64,000 nt of DNA from Nissolia schottii (lineage: Eukaryota > Streptophyta > Magnoliopsida > Fabales > Fabaceae). The notes beneath the pieces are model-generated. The model worked only from the letters and a program-made list of their open reading frames with translations. It was not told the DNA's origin and made no database searches. How positions within the stretch are numbered: position 1 is the first letter of the stretch; the number at the start of each line of letters is the position of its first letter. The translations under genes and the position numbers were made by a program. Below are positions 38,512 to 50,444 of the stretch, in pieces. Location of the stretch: positions 1,141,268 to 1,205,267 of the forward strand of contig QANU01073111.1 of NCBI GenBank assembly GCA_003254905.1. Reading direction: 5' to 3'.

Positions 38512-38870
38512 GTGTTTGTCTCGTTTCAGCATCAACTCGTCTTGTGACATTGTATATACTCTTTAGAAACCGATGTTTCTTCTCCCGTTTCGGTCGAACA
38601 ATGTTCACCACCTCCTCCTCACTATCATTCCCAAAACCTCTGCAGTTCCATCACTTAATTTTTTATCAGCCTCTTCACCTGAGACTTGATCTCCTTCCTC
38701 TTGTTACCGCTAACAACATCACAGCCATCATTCAAGTTATATTCGTTATTTCCATTAATGCACATAAAATTATCAGCCTCTGCGAGCACCTCTTCAGAAA
38801 TGATAGCAGCCAAGGCATCATAATAGGTGGTAGCTTTAGATGATGATGAAGAAGGTGCTTGGTTTTCCAT
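38512..38870 (-). pseudogene. Small unrecognised gene family, decayed copy 2
   Basis: This starts MENQAPSSSSSKATTYYDALAA, then EEVLAEADNFMCINGNNEYN and NDGCDVVSGNKRKE. After that the original frame shifts relative to copy 4 (which continues SGEEADKKLSDEIANVIEKIFGNE). The tail KREKKxRxLKSIYNVT is still present in the DNA. This copy and copy 4 share the TTYY...LAAI head and form one subtype. Copies 1 and 3 form another. Confidence 0.65.
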
Positions 38871-39215
38871 TGCAGCCAAGCGTGACGACCAGGTCGTTTA
38901 CAGAGAGATAATGGAATATGAAGGGAGAAACTAAATAAAGGGTGATCCTTTGTATATATGAACTAATTTGGAAGTTGAATATGCGCTTATAAACTTCCAA
39001 ATTTGGTGAATTAGACATAATGGAAATGTTATTTGTACTTATTATATATGAGGCTTTATATCGATTGACTATCCTATTTATTATTAGATGAGATTTTATT
39101 AAGTGTGAGTTTTGTTGAAATCTTATTTAATGATAGATATAAGGTGAGTTGACACATTATCTCATATAAAATGAATTCAAATAACATAACTCATATGCAT
39201 ATAACTTACTCATCA

Positions 39216-39355
39216 ATATTTTTTTGTTCTTTGCGATCCTATAGACTCCACTATTAGTGAGACTAATAATCTCGCTAAAAGTATTATAGTTGTCCCTACT
39301 ATCACAAATTTTTTCTTTTTCTGGTTTCGAACCTAATATCTCCAAAATTTAAATT
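39216..39355 (-). mobile_element. Diverged SINE copy
   Basis: The T-rich start, then actccactattagtgagact, aaaagtattatagttgtccc and a B-box-like ggtttcgaacc, line up with the better preserved SINE at 43374-43559. The 5' head beyond the B-box is not recognisable. Confidence 0.55.
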
Positions 39356-40389
39356 CTTGCACTACGAGTAAAATATTCTCTTACATATAATTTCGAATAC
39401 GTCATCATATTTATTATTTTTGGTTTCATATTCACATGTTGACTATCAGGGATGATAGAGTGATGGGGTGTGTGCACCAAGATTGTTTCTATAGGTATCC
39501 AGTGCGTTTGAAATGACTTAAAAAATGTATTTTTTTAAAATAAATTTTAAAATATGCCAAAAAAAATTTAAAAAAAAAATACTACTTATAAATAAACTAT
39601 TAGATATTTTTATTATCAAGATATTGGTTACTTTAATTTTTACTTAATTATATAAATGTGACTGGAATCTCTTTTTAATTTAGATTTAATTTCAACTACA
39701 TCACATAGTTTTTATTTTTGACTTCATCTCCAGAGGTTGACTATAGGTATCTCTAGTATTGTGATCTTTGTTCAAGCAATTTTAATCAGGCAGTAGTAGT
39801 TGGATAAAACTTTTAAATTTGGCATTTCTAGAATTTGAATACAGACATTTCAAGTAATAATTCTTCTACAAAATCAGTTACAGAGAACCCGAGTAATGAA
39901 CTTCTTCATTCCTGGATTAAATTTTTTTGTTTGGATTTTTGTGAATGAATAATTTCTTTATATCATTTTATTATATTTTTAAACAGCTGAACTCTTTATT
40001 CAGCCCAAAGTTTTGTTCCGATGAATTTTTCTCAAGGGTTTTGAGGAGACTAGCCGTGTAAGAGCTGGGTTGTTTCCGATGGTTGGTGGGTAGTTTTCAT
40101 TGAGACGGTGGTGGGTAGTGTTAGGTTGATATGTAGCTAGTGCGTGGCCTGTACTTTGTAAATCTTTTGGGCTTTGCAGTTCTAATGGAATACTTCCAAC
40201 TAAAAAAAAATAAACTGTTGAAATTGATCAATCACTCAGCCTCTTTTGACCATAAAAACCGATAAAATGATCCACATTTGACCATAAAAACATACAAGCT
40301 TTAAATGGCGAAATTCTGATAATGTATGATGTTTTAACTGATAGACTAGTTTCAAATTAGGATGACAATTGCAAAGTTTATTTTATTGT

Positions 40390-40655
40390 TTTTATACTAA
40401 ATGCAGAAATAGGTTGGTAAGATTTTCCTGCTTGCTAGTGTTGTTAACTTGCTAATTACAGGGTTAAGACAAAGTGCTAAATACACCGTAACTTGCTAGA
40501 TCCAAAGTGAAATGTCTTCTTCCTCTGCTATATACTTAGTGTTGGTCTAGCTATATTTACTATTGACAAGATTTTAAGTACTTTCTGTACATCACGCAGG
40601 TTCTATTACATAAAACCTTTACATGAATACGAAGAGGAAGGAGTTATTAGAGACA
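40390..40655 (+). pseudogene. Displaced fragment of the Alba gene, copy 2
   Basis: The stretch parallels 35350-35635 and 31730-32030: aatgcagaaataggttggtaag, then aagattttaagtactttctgtac, the acceptor cacgcag and the exon 5 remnant ataaaacctttacatgaatacgaagaggaaggag. The middle of the exon is altered. It occupies the same position as copy 1 relative to a small-gene copy about 0.8 kb further on, so both came from one segmental duplication. Confidence 0.85.
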
Positions 40656-40889
40656 AATGAAAATATTCATAAACAAAACAGAAAAATGAAAGGTTATATA
40701 TAACCAACCACACAAAGATATATGTACCTATCCAATCATAAATCATAATATAGACACAAACACACAGATTATTAATAATTAACATGCTTATAGCAATATA
40801 ATAATAATAAATAAATAAATAAAAAGTTGTCACAACAAATTTTGGGAGTACCAACGCCGACTCAAGGTGGTAGGTACCTTGCCTCAGTA

Positions 40890-41130
40890 TACACAGTTTG
40901 TTCAGTATGTGTGCAGTTCATAAATCATTCAGTGTATGCAGCTATGTAATATATTTGTTATTGTACTTATTTCTTCAGTTATATATATGTATGTATGCAT
41001 ATGCCCTGACATACTTGTTATGTGTGTGGTACCGAGGTACCTACCACTGATTTGACAACTCACTCCTTTGTTAAATTATTTCAGATTCGGCTGAGGATAG
41101 TGAGGACGTCCCCCTCATCCTGTAGCAGCG
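40890..41130 (+). mobile_element. LTR fragment, same family as 11228-13098
   Basis: The sequence from cagtatacacagtttgttcagtatgtg through ttatttcttcagttatatatatgtatgtatgcatatgcc to gaggatagtgaggacg parallels 12645-12830 of the solo LTR. Only this 3' portion is preserved. It interrupts the second Alba/small-gene unit, since the first unit lacks it. It therefore inserted, or was carried in, after the duplication. Confidence 0.75.
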
Positions 41131-41450
41131 AGGATCTAGCGTCAGTCTCGAGTTCAAGTCTTAAGAATGGAAAAAATTCTCACAACCTCTACCCTTTAAG
41201 GGACCTCAATCAAATCGGGTCAGGTTAAGATTCCTAATAATAGAGTCTGGATACTGGTAGTTCGATTGAGAAAAGAAAAATTGGGAGTAACCCAGTTACA
41301 TATTCAAGATTAGCCCCTTGCCATCATGGTTAATTAGTACGTACTAGATAGAACTTATTTATTTGTCATATATATTTTTATATACCACATACAATATATA
41401 TTATTAATTCTCAAGATAGTTACTAAGTCATTGCTGGTGGTGGTGGAAGC

Positions 41451-41765
41451 TCAGGCCTTGGTGTTAACCCTGTTTACAGCATCAATGCGTCTTGTCACAT
41501 TGTATATACTCTTTAGAGACCGATATTTCTTCTCCCTTTTTGGCCAAGCAATATTCACTACCTCGATCTCATTCCTAAAAATCTTCTCAATCATTGCTGC
41601 AATTGTATCATCGCTTAGCTTTGTATCAACCTATTCCTTTAGGACATCGTTGCCAATGAGGTGCATAAGCTTCTCGGTTGCTTCCACAATCTCTGCGGAC
41701 TCGGCAACCAAGATATCGGTGACGCCCTTAGCTTTGGATGATGAAGATTGTGCTTGATCTGCCAT
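41451..41765 (-). pseudogene. Small unrecognised gene family, copy 3, best preserved
   Basis: The reading is MADQAQSSSSKAKGVTDILV, then ESAEIVEATEKLMHLIGND, VDTKLSDDTIAAMIEKIF, PKREKKYRSLKSIYNVTRR and IDAVNRVNTKA with a stop. One in-frame stop follows NDVLKE, otherwise the frame is open across about 105 codons. It lies in the same orientation as the other copies. No transmembrane span or known motif is seen. The Lys/Arg-rich YRSL tail might bind nucleic acid, but that is speculation. Confidence 0.65.
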
Positions 41766-42369
41766 TGTAGCCACTTTGGGATTTTTATTTTATTTTTTCT
41801 CTTTTGGCTAAGTTTAACTCGTATTACGTAATATATGAAGTCAATTAGAGATGAGAAACTGAAAGGACTAAGGGATGAGGGAGAAAGATGAATATGCATA
41901 TGTACGAAGATAACTCCAGTGAGAGGAGTGAATCTTGATTATTGGATTTTTCATGAATAATTAAGATTAGAATATAAAAATCGTGTGACTTTTTAAGTAA
42001 TCATGTGATATCTTTATAACTTCTAAATTAAGATTCACTCATTTCATTCTCTCACACATACACATATATAACAACTCCTATCACTATATTCATCCCCGCA
42101 TATGTATATACTTCCCTTTGCATAACCTATTTAATAAGAAATATTATTTATACTTATCTTGTGGATTGATTGTAAACATATAAAAAGAAAGAAAGACATA
42201 AAAGTAATGGGTGTTTTAAAAAAAAAAAGTAATAGACTCACTATCATTGTGTCTTTATAATTTTTGGTTTTATCAACAAGTCGACCACCTTATTTTGACA
42301 TTATTGGTCATTGTTTAAAGAGAAACGTTATTTGTATTTAATTTTGCATGGAACACCATGTGAATTTGC

Positions 42370-42370
<1 letters not shown>

Positions 42371-42408
<38 letters not shown>
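42371..42408 (+). repeat. (AAT)n microsatellite
   Basis: About 12 units of aat/taa, uninterrupted. A further (AT)n tract of about 30 bp lies at 42516-42545, and another (AAT)n tract at 48979-49014. Confidence 0.95.
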
Positions 42409-42409
<1 letters not shown>

Positions 42410-42512
42410 TAAAAGCAGTCTCAACAAATTTTAGGAGTGACTCAGTTACATAAGATCAGCTTCCTACCATCATGGTTAATAGGTAGTCTGGATAGAACAT
42501 ATGTATTAATAA

Positions 42513-42550
<38 letters not shown>

Positions 42551-42582
42551 ATATTATTGGTTGAGTTATGGGCTGCGGAAGC

Positions 42583-42959
42583 TCAGACTTTGGAGTTAGT
42601 CTCGTTTTTAACATCAATGCTTTTTGTCACATTGTATATGCTTTTAGAGACCGATATTTCTTCTCCCTCTTTGGTCGAACAGTGTTCACCACCTCTTCAC
42701 TCTCGTTTCCAAAAATCTTTTCGATCACATTTGCAATTTCATCACTTAATTTTTTATCAGCCTCTTCACCTGAGACTCTCTCCTTCCTCTAGCTAACAGC
42801 ATCACCGCCATCATTCAAGTTATATTTGTTGATTCTACTCATGTTCATGAGATTCTCAGCCGCTTCCAACACCTCTTCAAACACGATAGCAGCCAAGGCA
42901 ACATAATAGGTGGTAGCTTTAGATGATGATGAAGAAGAAGAAGGTGTTTGGATTTCCAT
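42583..42959 (-). pseudogene. Small unrecognised gene family, decayed copy 4
   Basis: The reading is MEIQTPSSSSSSSKATTYYV, then EEVLEAAENLMNM and NDGGDAVS, followed by an in-frame stop. It continues SGEEADKKLSDEIANVIEKI, GNESEEVVNTVRPKREKKYRS and ends with a frame change near the YRSLK tail. Around 120 codons are recognisable. Flanking DNA upstream (43040-43320) parallels 38940-39200 next to copy 2, so copies 2 and 4 also come from a segmental duplication. Confidence 0.65.
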
Positions 42960-43373
42960 TGCAGTCAAGAATGACGATCGGGTCGTTTACAGAGAGAAAA
43001 AGAACAGAGATAATGTAATAGCAAGGGAGAAACTATACGAACGTTGATCCTTTGTGTATATAAACTAATTTGGAAGTTGAATATGTTTATATACTTCCCT
43101 TTGGTGAATTCTGCATAGTAAAAATGTTATTTGCATTCATTATATATGAGACACTACTTATTTATTATTGAATGGGTTTTTATTAGGCGTGACTCTCATT
43201 AAAATCTTTTCTAATGATAGATATGATATGAATTGGCATTATATCTCATATAAAATGAGTTTAAATAACACAATTTGAATGCATATAACTTACTCATCAA
43301 TATTTAAATTTTAATATTCTATGTCCTCTTTAATGAATTATTAATGAGTATTAAATATTTTCATTATTAATAT

Positions 43374-43559
43374 TTTTTTTTCTTTCACCGGTCCAAACTC
43401 CACTATTAATGGGACTGATTAGTCTAGCTCAAAGTACTGTGGTTGCCCCTCCCACATATATTCTTTTCTTCCCGAGTCTCAAACCCTAGACCCCCTTAAG
43501 AAGGCGAGTAGTTTGTCTACCATTGAACCAACCTTACCATTGAACCAACCTTACGTAGG
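43374..43559 (-). mobile_element. tRNA-derived SINE with 15-bp target duplication
   Basis: Read on the minus strand it starts near 43559 with a head ggttggttcaatgg (A-box-like, present twice in tandem). A B-box-like ggtttgagactc lies about 60 bases on, then ggggcaaccacagtacttt, and the element ends in an A-rich tail. It is flanked by a perfect 15-bp direct repeat, tttcattattaatat, at 43359-43373 and 43560-43574. The perfect duplication argues for a fairly recent insertion. Confidence 0.85.
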
Positions 43560-43649
43560 TTTCATTATTAATATATTGAATGCTTTCATGTTTTACTTAA
43601 TTATATATATATCATCACTCTTTTAATTTCATTTAATTTTGACTACGTC

Positions 43650-44003
43650 ATCGTATTTATTGTTTTTGGTTTCATATCCACACGTTGAGTAAAAGGATTT
43701 GGCTGCCAGTGTTCAAGCAATTTTTGGCTAGAGTATAGTAGTTAGGTCATACTTTCTCAAATTTAAAATCTCTAAAATTCGAATTCTCGCATTTCGACTA
43801 AAAATTTTCTCATATAATTTTGACTACGTCATTATGTTTATTGTTTTTGGTTTCATATCCACGTGTTGACCAACAAGTTTCTATAGTATTGATCAATGTT
43901 CAAACAATTTTAAATAAAGAGCAGTAGTTAGCTCATATTTTCTCAAATTTGATATCTCCAAAATTTGAATTCTCACATTACAAGTAAAAACTGTTACATA
44001 TGA
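43650..44003. repeat. Tandem dimer of an about 180-bp repeat
   Basis: The unit ttttgactacgtcat...tttggtttcatatccac...gtagttag...ctcaaattt...aattctcgcat occurs at about 43650-43815 and again at 43816-44003. Related single copies lie at about 34595-34770 and 39690-39870 in the two Alba-fragment units. Its function is unknown and I see no coding. Confidence 0.75.
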
Positions 44004-44249
44004 AGTCTATTTTTAATTCGACCAAAATTGAGTGTTTGCGACTTGAAATATGAGAAATAATATGTTGTTTCACCCTATTGATATGGCACGAGGGAAGAAA
44101 TCAAGCATTTTTTTTTTCTTATTAGCAACGAAAAAACAGAAAGAAACTAACTTAAAACAATAATGTGATGAAAGTGAAAACACTCGATCGTTTAACCCAT
44201 TATATGAACGAGTCATCAGTCTTGAGATGAAATGGGAGTCAAACAGCTC

Positions 44250-45480
44250 TAGCAGGTAGATGATGATGAGGGTGAGCTTGCAGCAGAATCCTCTTTTTCA
44301 GAGGTTAACTTTATTGATTCGTTGTTGCTCAGTAATTCCACTGCTCATCAGTTATCACATACATACACTACTGCAAAACACTTTTTCTTCCTTTGAGGCG
44401 AATTCCCTCATGAAACTCAAACTGAATCACCAATTGAGGGATTAGGCCCGAGCTCCATCCATCCATATAAGTTTGTGGCATGTTAATTAAACTATCACCA
44501 TATATTTATTATATTATCTTCTGCAACATTAATCAGTAACCTTTAGAGGTATATATGCACGTGACTATGGATGGATAAATCCTCACTACACTCTTGAATC
44601 AATAAATAAAACGGGAAAATACACAAAGCTCACCTTATTGATGCAAATGGTGTAGACCCTTCGCTTTCTGTCTAAAAGCGATATCTTCTCTTTATAATAA
44701 TGATTATTCACATAGTATTTAGCAGTCAGTCGTTGAATGCAGGCATTCCAGGCTAGAGGGATCAAATGCCCACGCTGACCATCTTTCTCTCCCCTTTTTT
44801 GGTCTCAAAAAATTTAGGTAAGTTTAGTAACGGTCATCCTATTAAAGTTCAAATATGTCTCTAAACTCTTTGAACACATATGGAGATAACGATTATCCAT
44901 CAAAATCACCCTTGCGTTGGCAACACAAATCGAACTCAGATCTTTTTGATATATGAGCCGATTGCAGCATCAACCATCTTTTGCACCATCTTTCTCTCCC
45001 TTTGAAACCTTTCTATTCCATTTTTATTCCACTCTTCACACACACACACACGTGTGTCCCTTTCAACACGCCCTGCAAAATAGCATAGGAGCCCATACAT
45101 AGAACGCAGGAAAAATAGATAGTAACTCACAAACTCTTAGAAAGTACTAATGTATGATCAACTCTACGAATTAATCAGGGAAATGAAAGCAGTCAATTGA
45201 TTGGACCAAAACATAATGAAAATTAAAATACCTCCATGACATATGATGAATCCAAATTAACTTGCAAATTAAGATATGCATGTGCCCTATTGACGGCTAA
45301 AAGGGTAACTAATTAACAAACGCGGTGTAGATCATAGATTTGTCTACAATTTACATCGAAAAGAAAAAAGTAGTTTCGAGAAAATTCTCTGTACAAAAAT
45401 TAGGGTTTTTTAAAATTTCTTTGTTCCTTTTCTGAAGCAGCATCGGCGGGTGTAGTTGCCACGTCTGAATCTCCCATCAC
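44250..45480 (-). other. Possible gene or gene remnant, unrecognised
   Basis: Four minus-strand stretches look exon-like. One at about 45472-45395 reads MGDSDVATTPADAASEKEQR. One at about 45070-44960 reads RVERDTRVCVCEEWNKNGIE then RFQRERKMVQKM behind a ttttgcag acceptor. One at about 44775-44640 reads RGHLIPLAWNACIQRLTAKY, YVNNHYYKEKISLLDRKRR, followed by a gtgagc donor. One at about 44340-44255 reads SNNESIKLTSEKEDSAASS then PSSSSTC and a stop. I could not connect them into one confident model and do not recognise a family. It may be a broken gene. Confidence 0.3.
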
Positions 45481-45560
45481 AATTTTTGAGAGAAGGAGAG
45501 AGAAACTGTCAACTTCGTTACGATCTTATCGTCTCCTAAGAGCTATCCCTCCCTATTTAT

Positions 45561-48500
45561 GGCAATGCAACGATTCTGCTTAATCAAACCGATTTTTGTT
45601 TTGCTGTCGATATTTTAAGAAATATGATGTCAAAATTGAAATCTTATTTAACGCAATTTAAATTATAGAATTTTTTAATTAAAAAAATTATTTGACCGAT
45701 TAAACTTGTAAATAAAATTTTAAAATCTAAATTGACATTTTAATAACATTATGGAGAATTAATTGGTTACCATTAGATTCAATTGTCAAATCTGTTTATT
45801 TGACTTCAACAATCCTCTTAGTCATAGTCATGGTCATCAATCCAACGTATCACACTGCTAAAATCTGGCAAATCTAGATGCTTCCCCCCTTCACGAGGAT
45901 AGATATAAAAACTTTTCTTTTAACAAAAATGTTATGTGTATAATATTTTTATTGTAATTACTTGTATACTATTTTTATTGTCAATATTTATACACTGTAT
46001 TAAATGTATTTTTTTTTCTCTTCTCCACCTCCCTCACTCTCTCACACTCCTCTCATTCTTCTTTCTCTATTTTTTTTTCTCCCTTCACTTTCTGTGTATT
46101 TTTTTTTTACTTTTTTCATTTATCATAGATTTTTTTCTCATTTTCTCAATTTTTCTTGTTCTTTTTTCGTCATTTATCACATACACTGTATTGATATAAC
46201 TGTTTCTTCATTTTTTCCCTTCTTCACAAAATGTTATGGATCCCATAACTTTCATTTTGTTTCCGTCCTTTTTTTGTTTATAGCTGTTCAAAAGTTTGTG
46301 TATTATTATTCATTTCTGTCATTTTTTTTGTTTCTAATTGTTCAAAAGTTGATGCATATGTAGAAAAGTTTGTGTATTTTTGTTTAAAAGTTTGTGCACA
46401 TGAGTACCAAAATTTTCATATTCTTCATTTTTGTTTCATTTTTGTCTTATTCTTTACTTTTACTTGTTGAAAATTTTGTACATTTTTGTTCAAAAATTTG
46501 TACATCTACTTTAAAATATGTGTGCATGGTAGCAAGTAAATACATGCACGTTATAAATTCGATTTGATTTAGTTTCATATTTGCAAATGTTCATCCATAT
46601 GTGTAAAGAAAAAATTGCATATGTGAGTAAAAGAAAGTTTTTGTCATATATATCATGCATATGTCATACAGTATTAACAAAAATTCATACCCCTAACAAT
46701 TTTTTTTCTTTCTTTTCGAGTAAAGATAACTTAGCGATTACATAATTTTAACTTTAACTTGAGGCATAGTTAAAAGAATGGAAAATATTTGTTAAATTAT
46801 TTGAAATTTATTTGCAAAGAGTTTTATATTATCATGTAATTGAATGTTATTATACATGTAATTTCTAAAGGAGAAATCGCAAGACTCATACTTATTGAGG
46901 CAGCGTAATATATAATTAAATAATTATAAACATGTGTATCAAAATTAAATCTTATAATATTTTTTATATTATGTTTATAATAGAAAACTAGCTATGAGAG
47001 CAAATTCATTTTTATGAAATGACTGAGGTCTTGAATCTGTGGCAGACCTATATACCAAGTCGCTTACCTTAGTCTGAAATCAATGACTTGTTGCCTTTGT
47101 TGAAAATTGGAATTTGGAACGCTAATACTATTGGACCCAGATGTGCATGCCTGCATATTTGTGGGGATTTTGATTAAGAATGTCGACGGTTTTTTCTCTC
47201 TTTTTTTTTTTTCACCTCTCTGAAACATGTTACTATGTATGACGAAGCTTTGGCTTCCTTTTCATTTTCTCGCAATGATAATGTAAGTCAAGCCGACTCA
47301 CTTTGTAGAATTTCATTAATCACTAATTATTCATAAGTTTTCTTTGAACTGAATGAGTTCGTTTGACTCTTTATATTCTTCAAGAAGATATATGAGTTAG
47401 ATATTATATTGCTGGGGTCGCTCAACTTATTTCATGGTCTAAGACTAACTTGTAAAATATAAAAAGGTAAAATTGCTATAAGAACAAAAATATAAAAAGA
47501 GTAGATGCTGAGATTTAAAAGAAAATTTCCCCGCTGATAAAAATATTGATCAAAATAAATCATCTCTTTTAAATTTCTTATCATGTGTGTTGCCAAGTGT
47601 GACCTTTTACTATAAATTACTTTATTATTTATGTCATGTATAGAGTTCATCTCATCAATTAATAATATAAAGACATTTTACATTGTAGAAATTAAACTCT
47701 AATTTTTATTGTGTAGTAAAGTGATCAAATGATAATTAATACAATTTAATTAAGCATTAAACAAAAAAATTAAGTGATATATAGTGTTTTAAAAAATTAT
47801 GTTAATGATAAGAGTTTAATTTATATGTAGAGACAATGCAAAATAATTTTACAACGTTAACCAATGTAAATGCAAGAAATTGTCACGTCATGGGGACTAT
47901 TCATATACTATTTTTTTTGGTTATACAACATATACCAGTGATTAAGATTTTTTTTTTTAAAAGTAAGCTTCACAATTTATTTTTGAAAAAAATTACACAC
48001 CCCTTTTTTTAAAACAACTTATAATAGTGGAAGATTTTACGTCTTCTCTCTATTTTAAATTAATTGTCCACTTTTTGATAATTTAAGATTTTTAAAAAAT
48101 ACCTATCCAACTTACATCTAAATCTAAAGGTAATTTTCTTTTTTAAATAGTGCTCTCGGTATTAATGACCATGTGCAATTCTACCAAAAAAAAATTATCT
48201 CATTAGAAAAAATAATTTCGTACATTCAAAATGTTTTGTCCTACTACACTAACCATTTATTTTCATTTTTAATTTATATGTTTGTCTCAGAAGGGATAGG
48301 AAATGGTGGAACATAATTTTATTGGAATCGATTTACAAATTAATTTACATGAATGATATTTAACATCTTATTTTTTATTTTGTCCATTCAAATATCAAGT
48401 TTTATTCATCAAAATATATAAATTGATATGTAGATTAATTTGTTAAGTCTCTCAAACAATTTTCAATTTTGTTTTATCTGCATTGATCATTACTTTAACT

Positions 48501-48978
48501 TTTTCTCTCACTTATCTTTTTTTCTCTCGCTTATCTAACATTCACTCTCTTCATTTAAATTCTTATTTTATATGGATTAATGATTATTTTCAATTTTCTC
48601 TTTCCTAAATAATATACTACTCTTTCGAATCTCTTTTTGTGTGTACATTTGAAGTCTAGAATTGAACATGAAATTAGAGTTTGAAATTGGAATTAAACTT
48701 CTCAATTTTAATTTTTATATTTTGCATAACATATGAAATTAGAATCATAATTTCATAAGCCAATTTTCATGGAAATGAAAAATAACTAAGATGACTTTCT
48801 CTCAATTCTTAGTTGGCGTTTGGTATGAGGTAAACTATTCAAATTACTGGTAATCTGACTTTTAAATTATTTAGTAATTCACATTGACTTGTTTGTGCGA
48901 CATGATTGCTGGTAATCCACATTACAATGTGAATTATGTTACCTTATCTATTTGGATTATCACCTTTAGGTAATCCTA

Positions 48979-49015
<37 letters not shown>

Positions 49016-50444
49016 TAGTATTATTGTTATAAGGAAAATAAAATAGTAATAAAATAATAATAAAAGTAATAACAAAAATAAATAATAATAAATAATGTAT
49101 ATTATCTCGTAATCTCTTTTTTATATATCAAACAATATAATGTAAATTCTCACTTACATGACCCATGCATATCAAACACAACAATATAATATTACCAGTA
49201 ATTTAACAAGTAATAATCTTTTTAAAAGGTAGTTTAGATTACCTAATAATTTTGAAAGCAATGTACCAAACACCTCCTTAGAATTATAATTTAAGATCAA
49301 ACTCTTTAACGTACTCAAACAAAATTTAAGATTTATTTTAAATTACAATTCTTCTAGAATTGGAATTGAATTTAAAATTCTATATTACTATTTCAATTCC
49401 GACATCCAAACGGATTTTGCTAATAAATATTTTTTAAGACACTTCTTAAAAAATTAATAAATAAATAAAAATTATTGTAAAGATAGTTTTTTTTAATTTT
49501 TAATATATTGAATATATGAAAATTTTAAATTTTTTATTTTAAATTTATTAACAAACATTTGTTAGGAAAACATTACCTGGACTCTTTAGATTATAGTTTC
49601 TTTAAAAAAAATTAAATGATAAAATTATATTAATAAATATAATTACATAAAATGTTACAAAAAGTAATGCTAGTCTATGTGAACATTTGTGGTTTAACGT
49701 CTTTAAGTTTATACTTTATTTTGAAAAATTGTATTATATACGTATAATTATTTAATTTAAATGATATATGTATTAATGTATAAAATTGAATGTTCACATA
49801 ATATTTTTGCCCTTTTAATTCCTTTATTTCAATACACTTGACACCCCTGCTGCCACGCCAGGTTCCAAATCTCCCCAATCTCCTACTCCAAAGTCCAAAC
49901 CTGAAGAAACACTGCCTTTGTCTTGTCAACCCCGACAACATATACCATGCATAAAGTTACGAGTGCCAACCATAGCATACAAACCGAGTTCGACGGGTAA
50001 ACAATACACAGAAATAAAGATCTCACGAACAAGAATATCCATGATGGTTGGTATTACAGACGAGGAGGTTACATGCCCATGCTCCCAAGGTTCAAAGTGT
50101 TTATTATGGTACCTTAAGACATGACAACCAGTTCTCGACACTCTGCGAATCCCTCGTTTTGAGGAGGGTACAATTTTATCATTCAGTGCTCTTCATATAA
50201 GAATACATAGAACTGAAAAAAGAATGACACTTGAACTCACAGAAATGTAATAAAAGAATAAATGAAAAACCCCTATTACATGTAACAATGTGTTCTGCCC
50301 TACACCACCTTTATCTACACACCCCAAAAATACAATTTGCGTCCAAAAATTCGTGCAACATTGCAAAGCGTGTGGTATCCAATGAATTGCTTCTTCCATT
50401 ATGCAACCAAGCATTTAGCTGAGAGAACTCCATCACTTTGCAAT
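45561..50444. other. AT-rich intergenic DNA with repeats
   Basis: No gene could be supported. The stretch includes a pyrimidine-rich stretch (46010-46340), a MITE-like repeat (48818-49277) and the 3' flank of the CESA gene. Short reading frames at 49675-50141 are out of any recognised family and lie in the CESA downstream region. Confidence 0.5.
48818..49277. mobile_element. MITE-like element with gcgtttggta ends
   Basis: The left end is ttggcgtttggtatgaggtaa and the right end gcaatgtaccaaacacctcc, i.e. inverted. The interior holds several repeats of the ggtaatc/gattacc type and an (AAT)n tract. It is non-coding, about 0.46 kb, and resembles hAT-like MITEs. Confidence 0.6.

Noticed and set aside
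46004-46363. 119-codon Phe/Ser-rich plus-strand frame
   Set aside because: It is produced by a pyrimidine-rich tract and is not protein-like.
49675-50141. Two minus-strand frames downstream of CESA
   Set aside because: They lie in the 3' flank of the CESA gene, without start context or recognisable domains.
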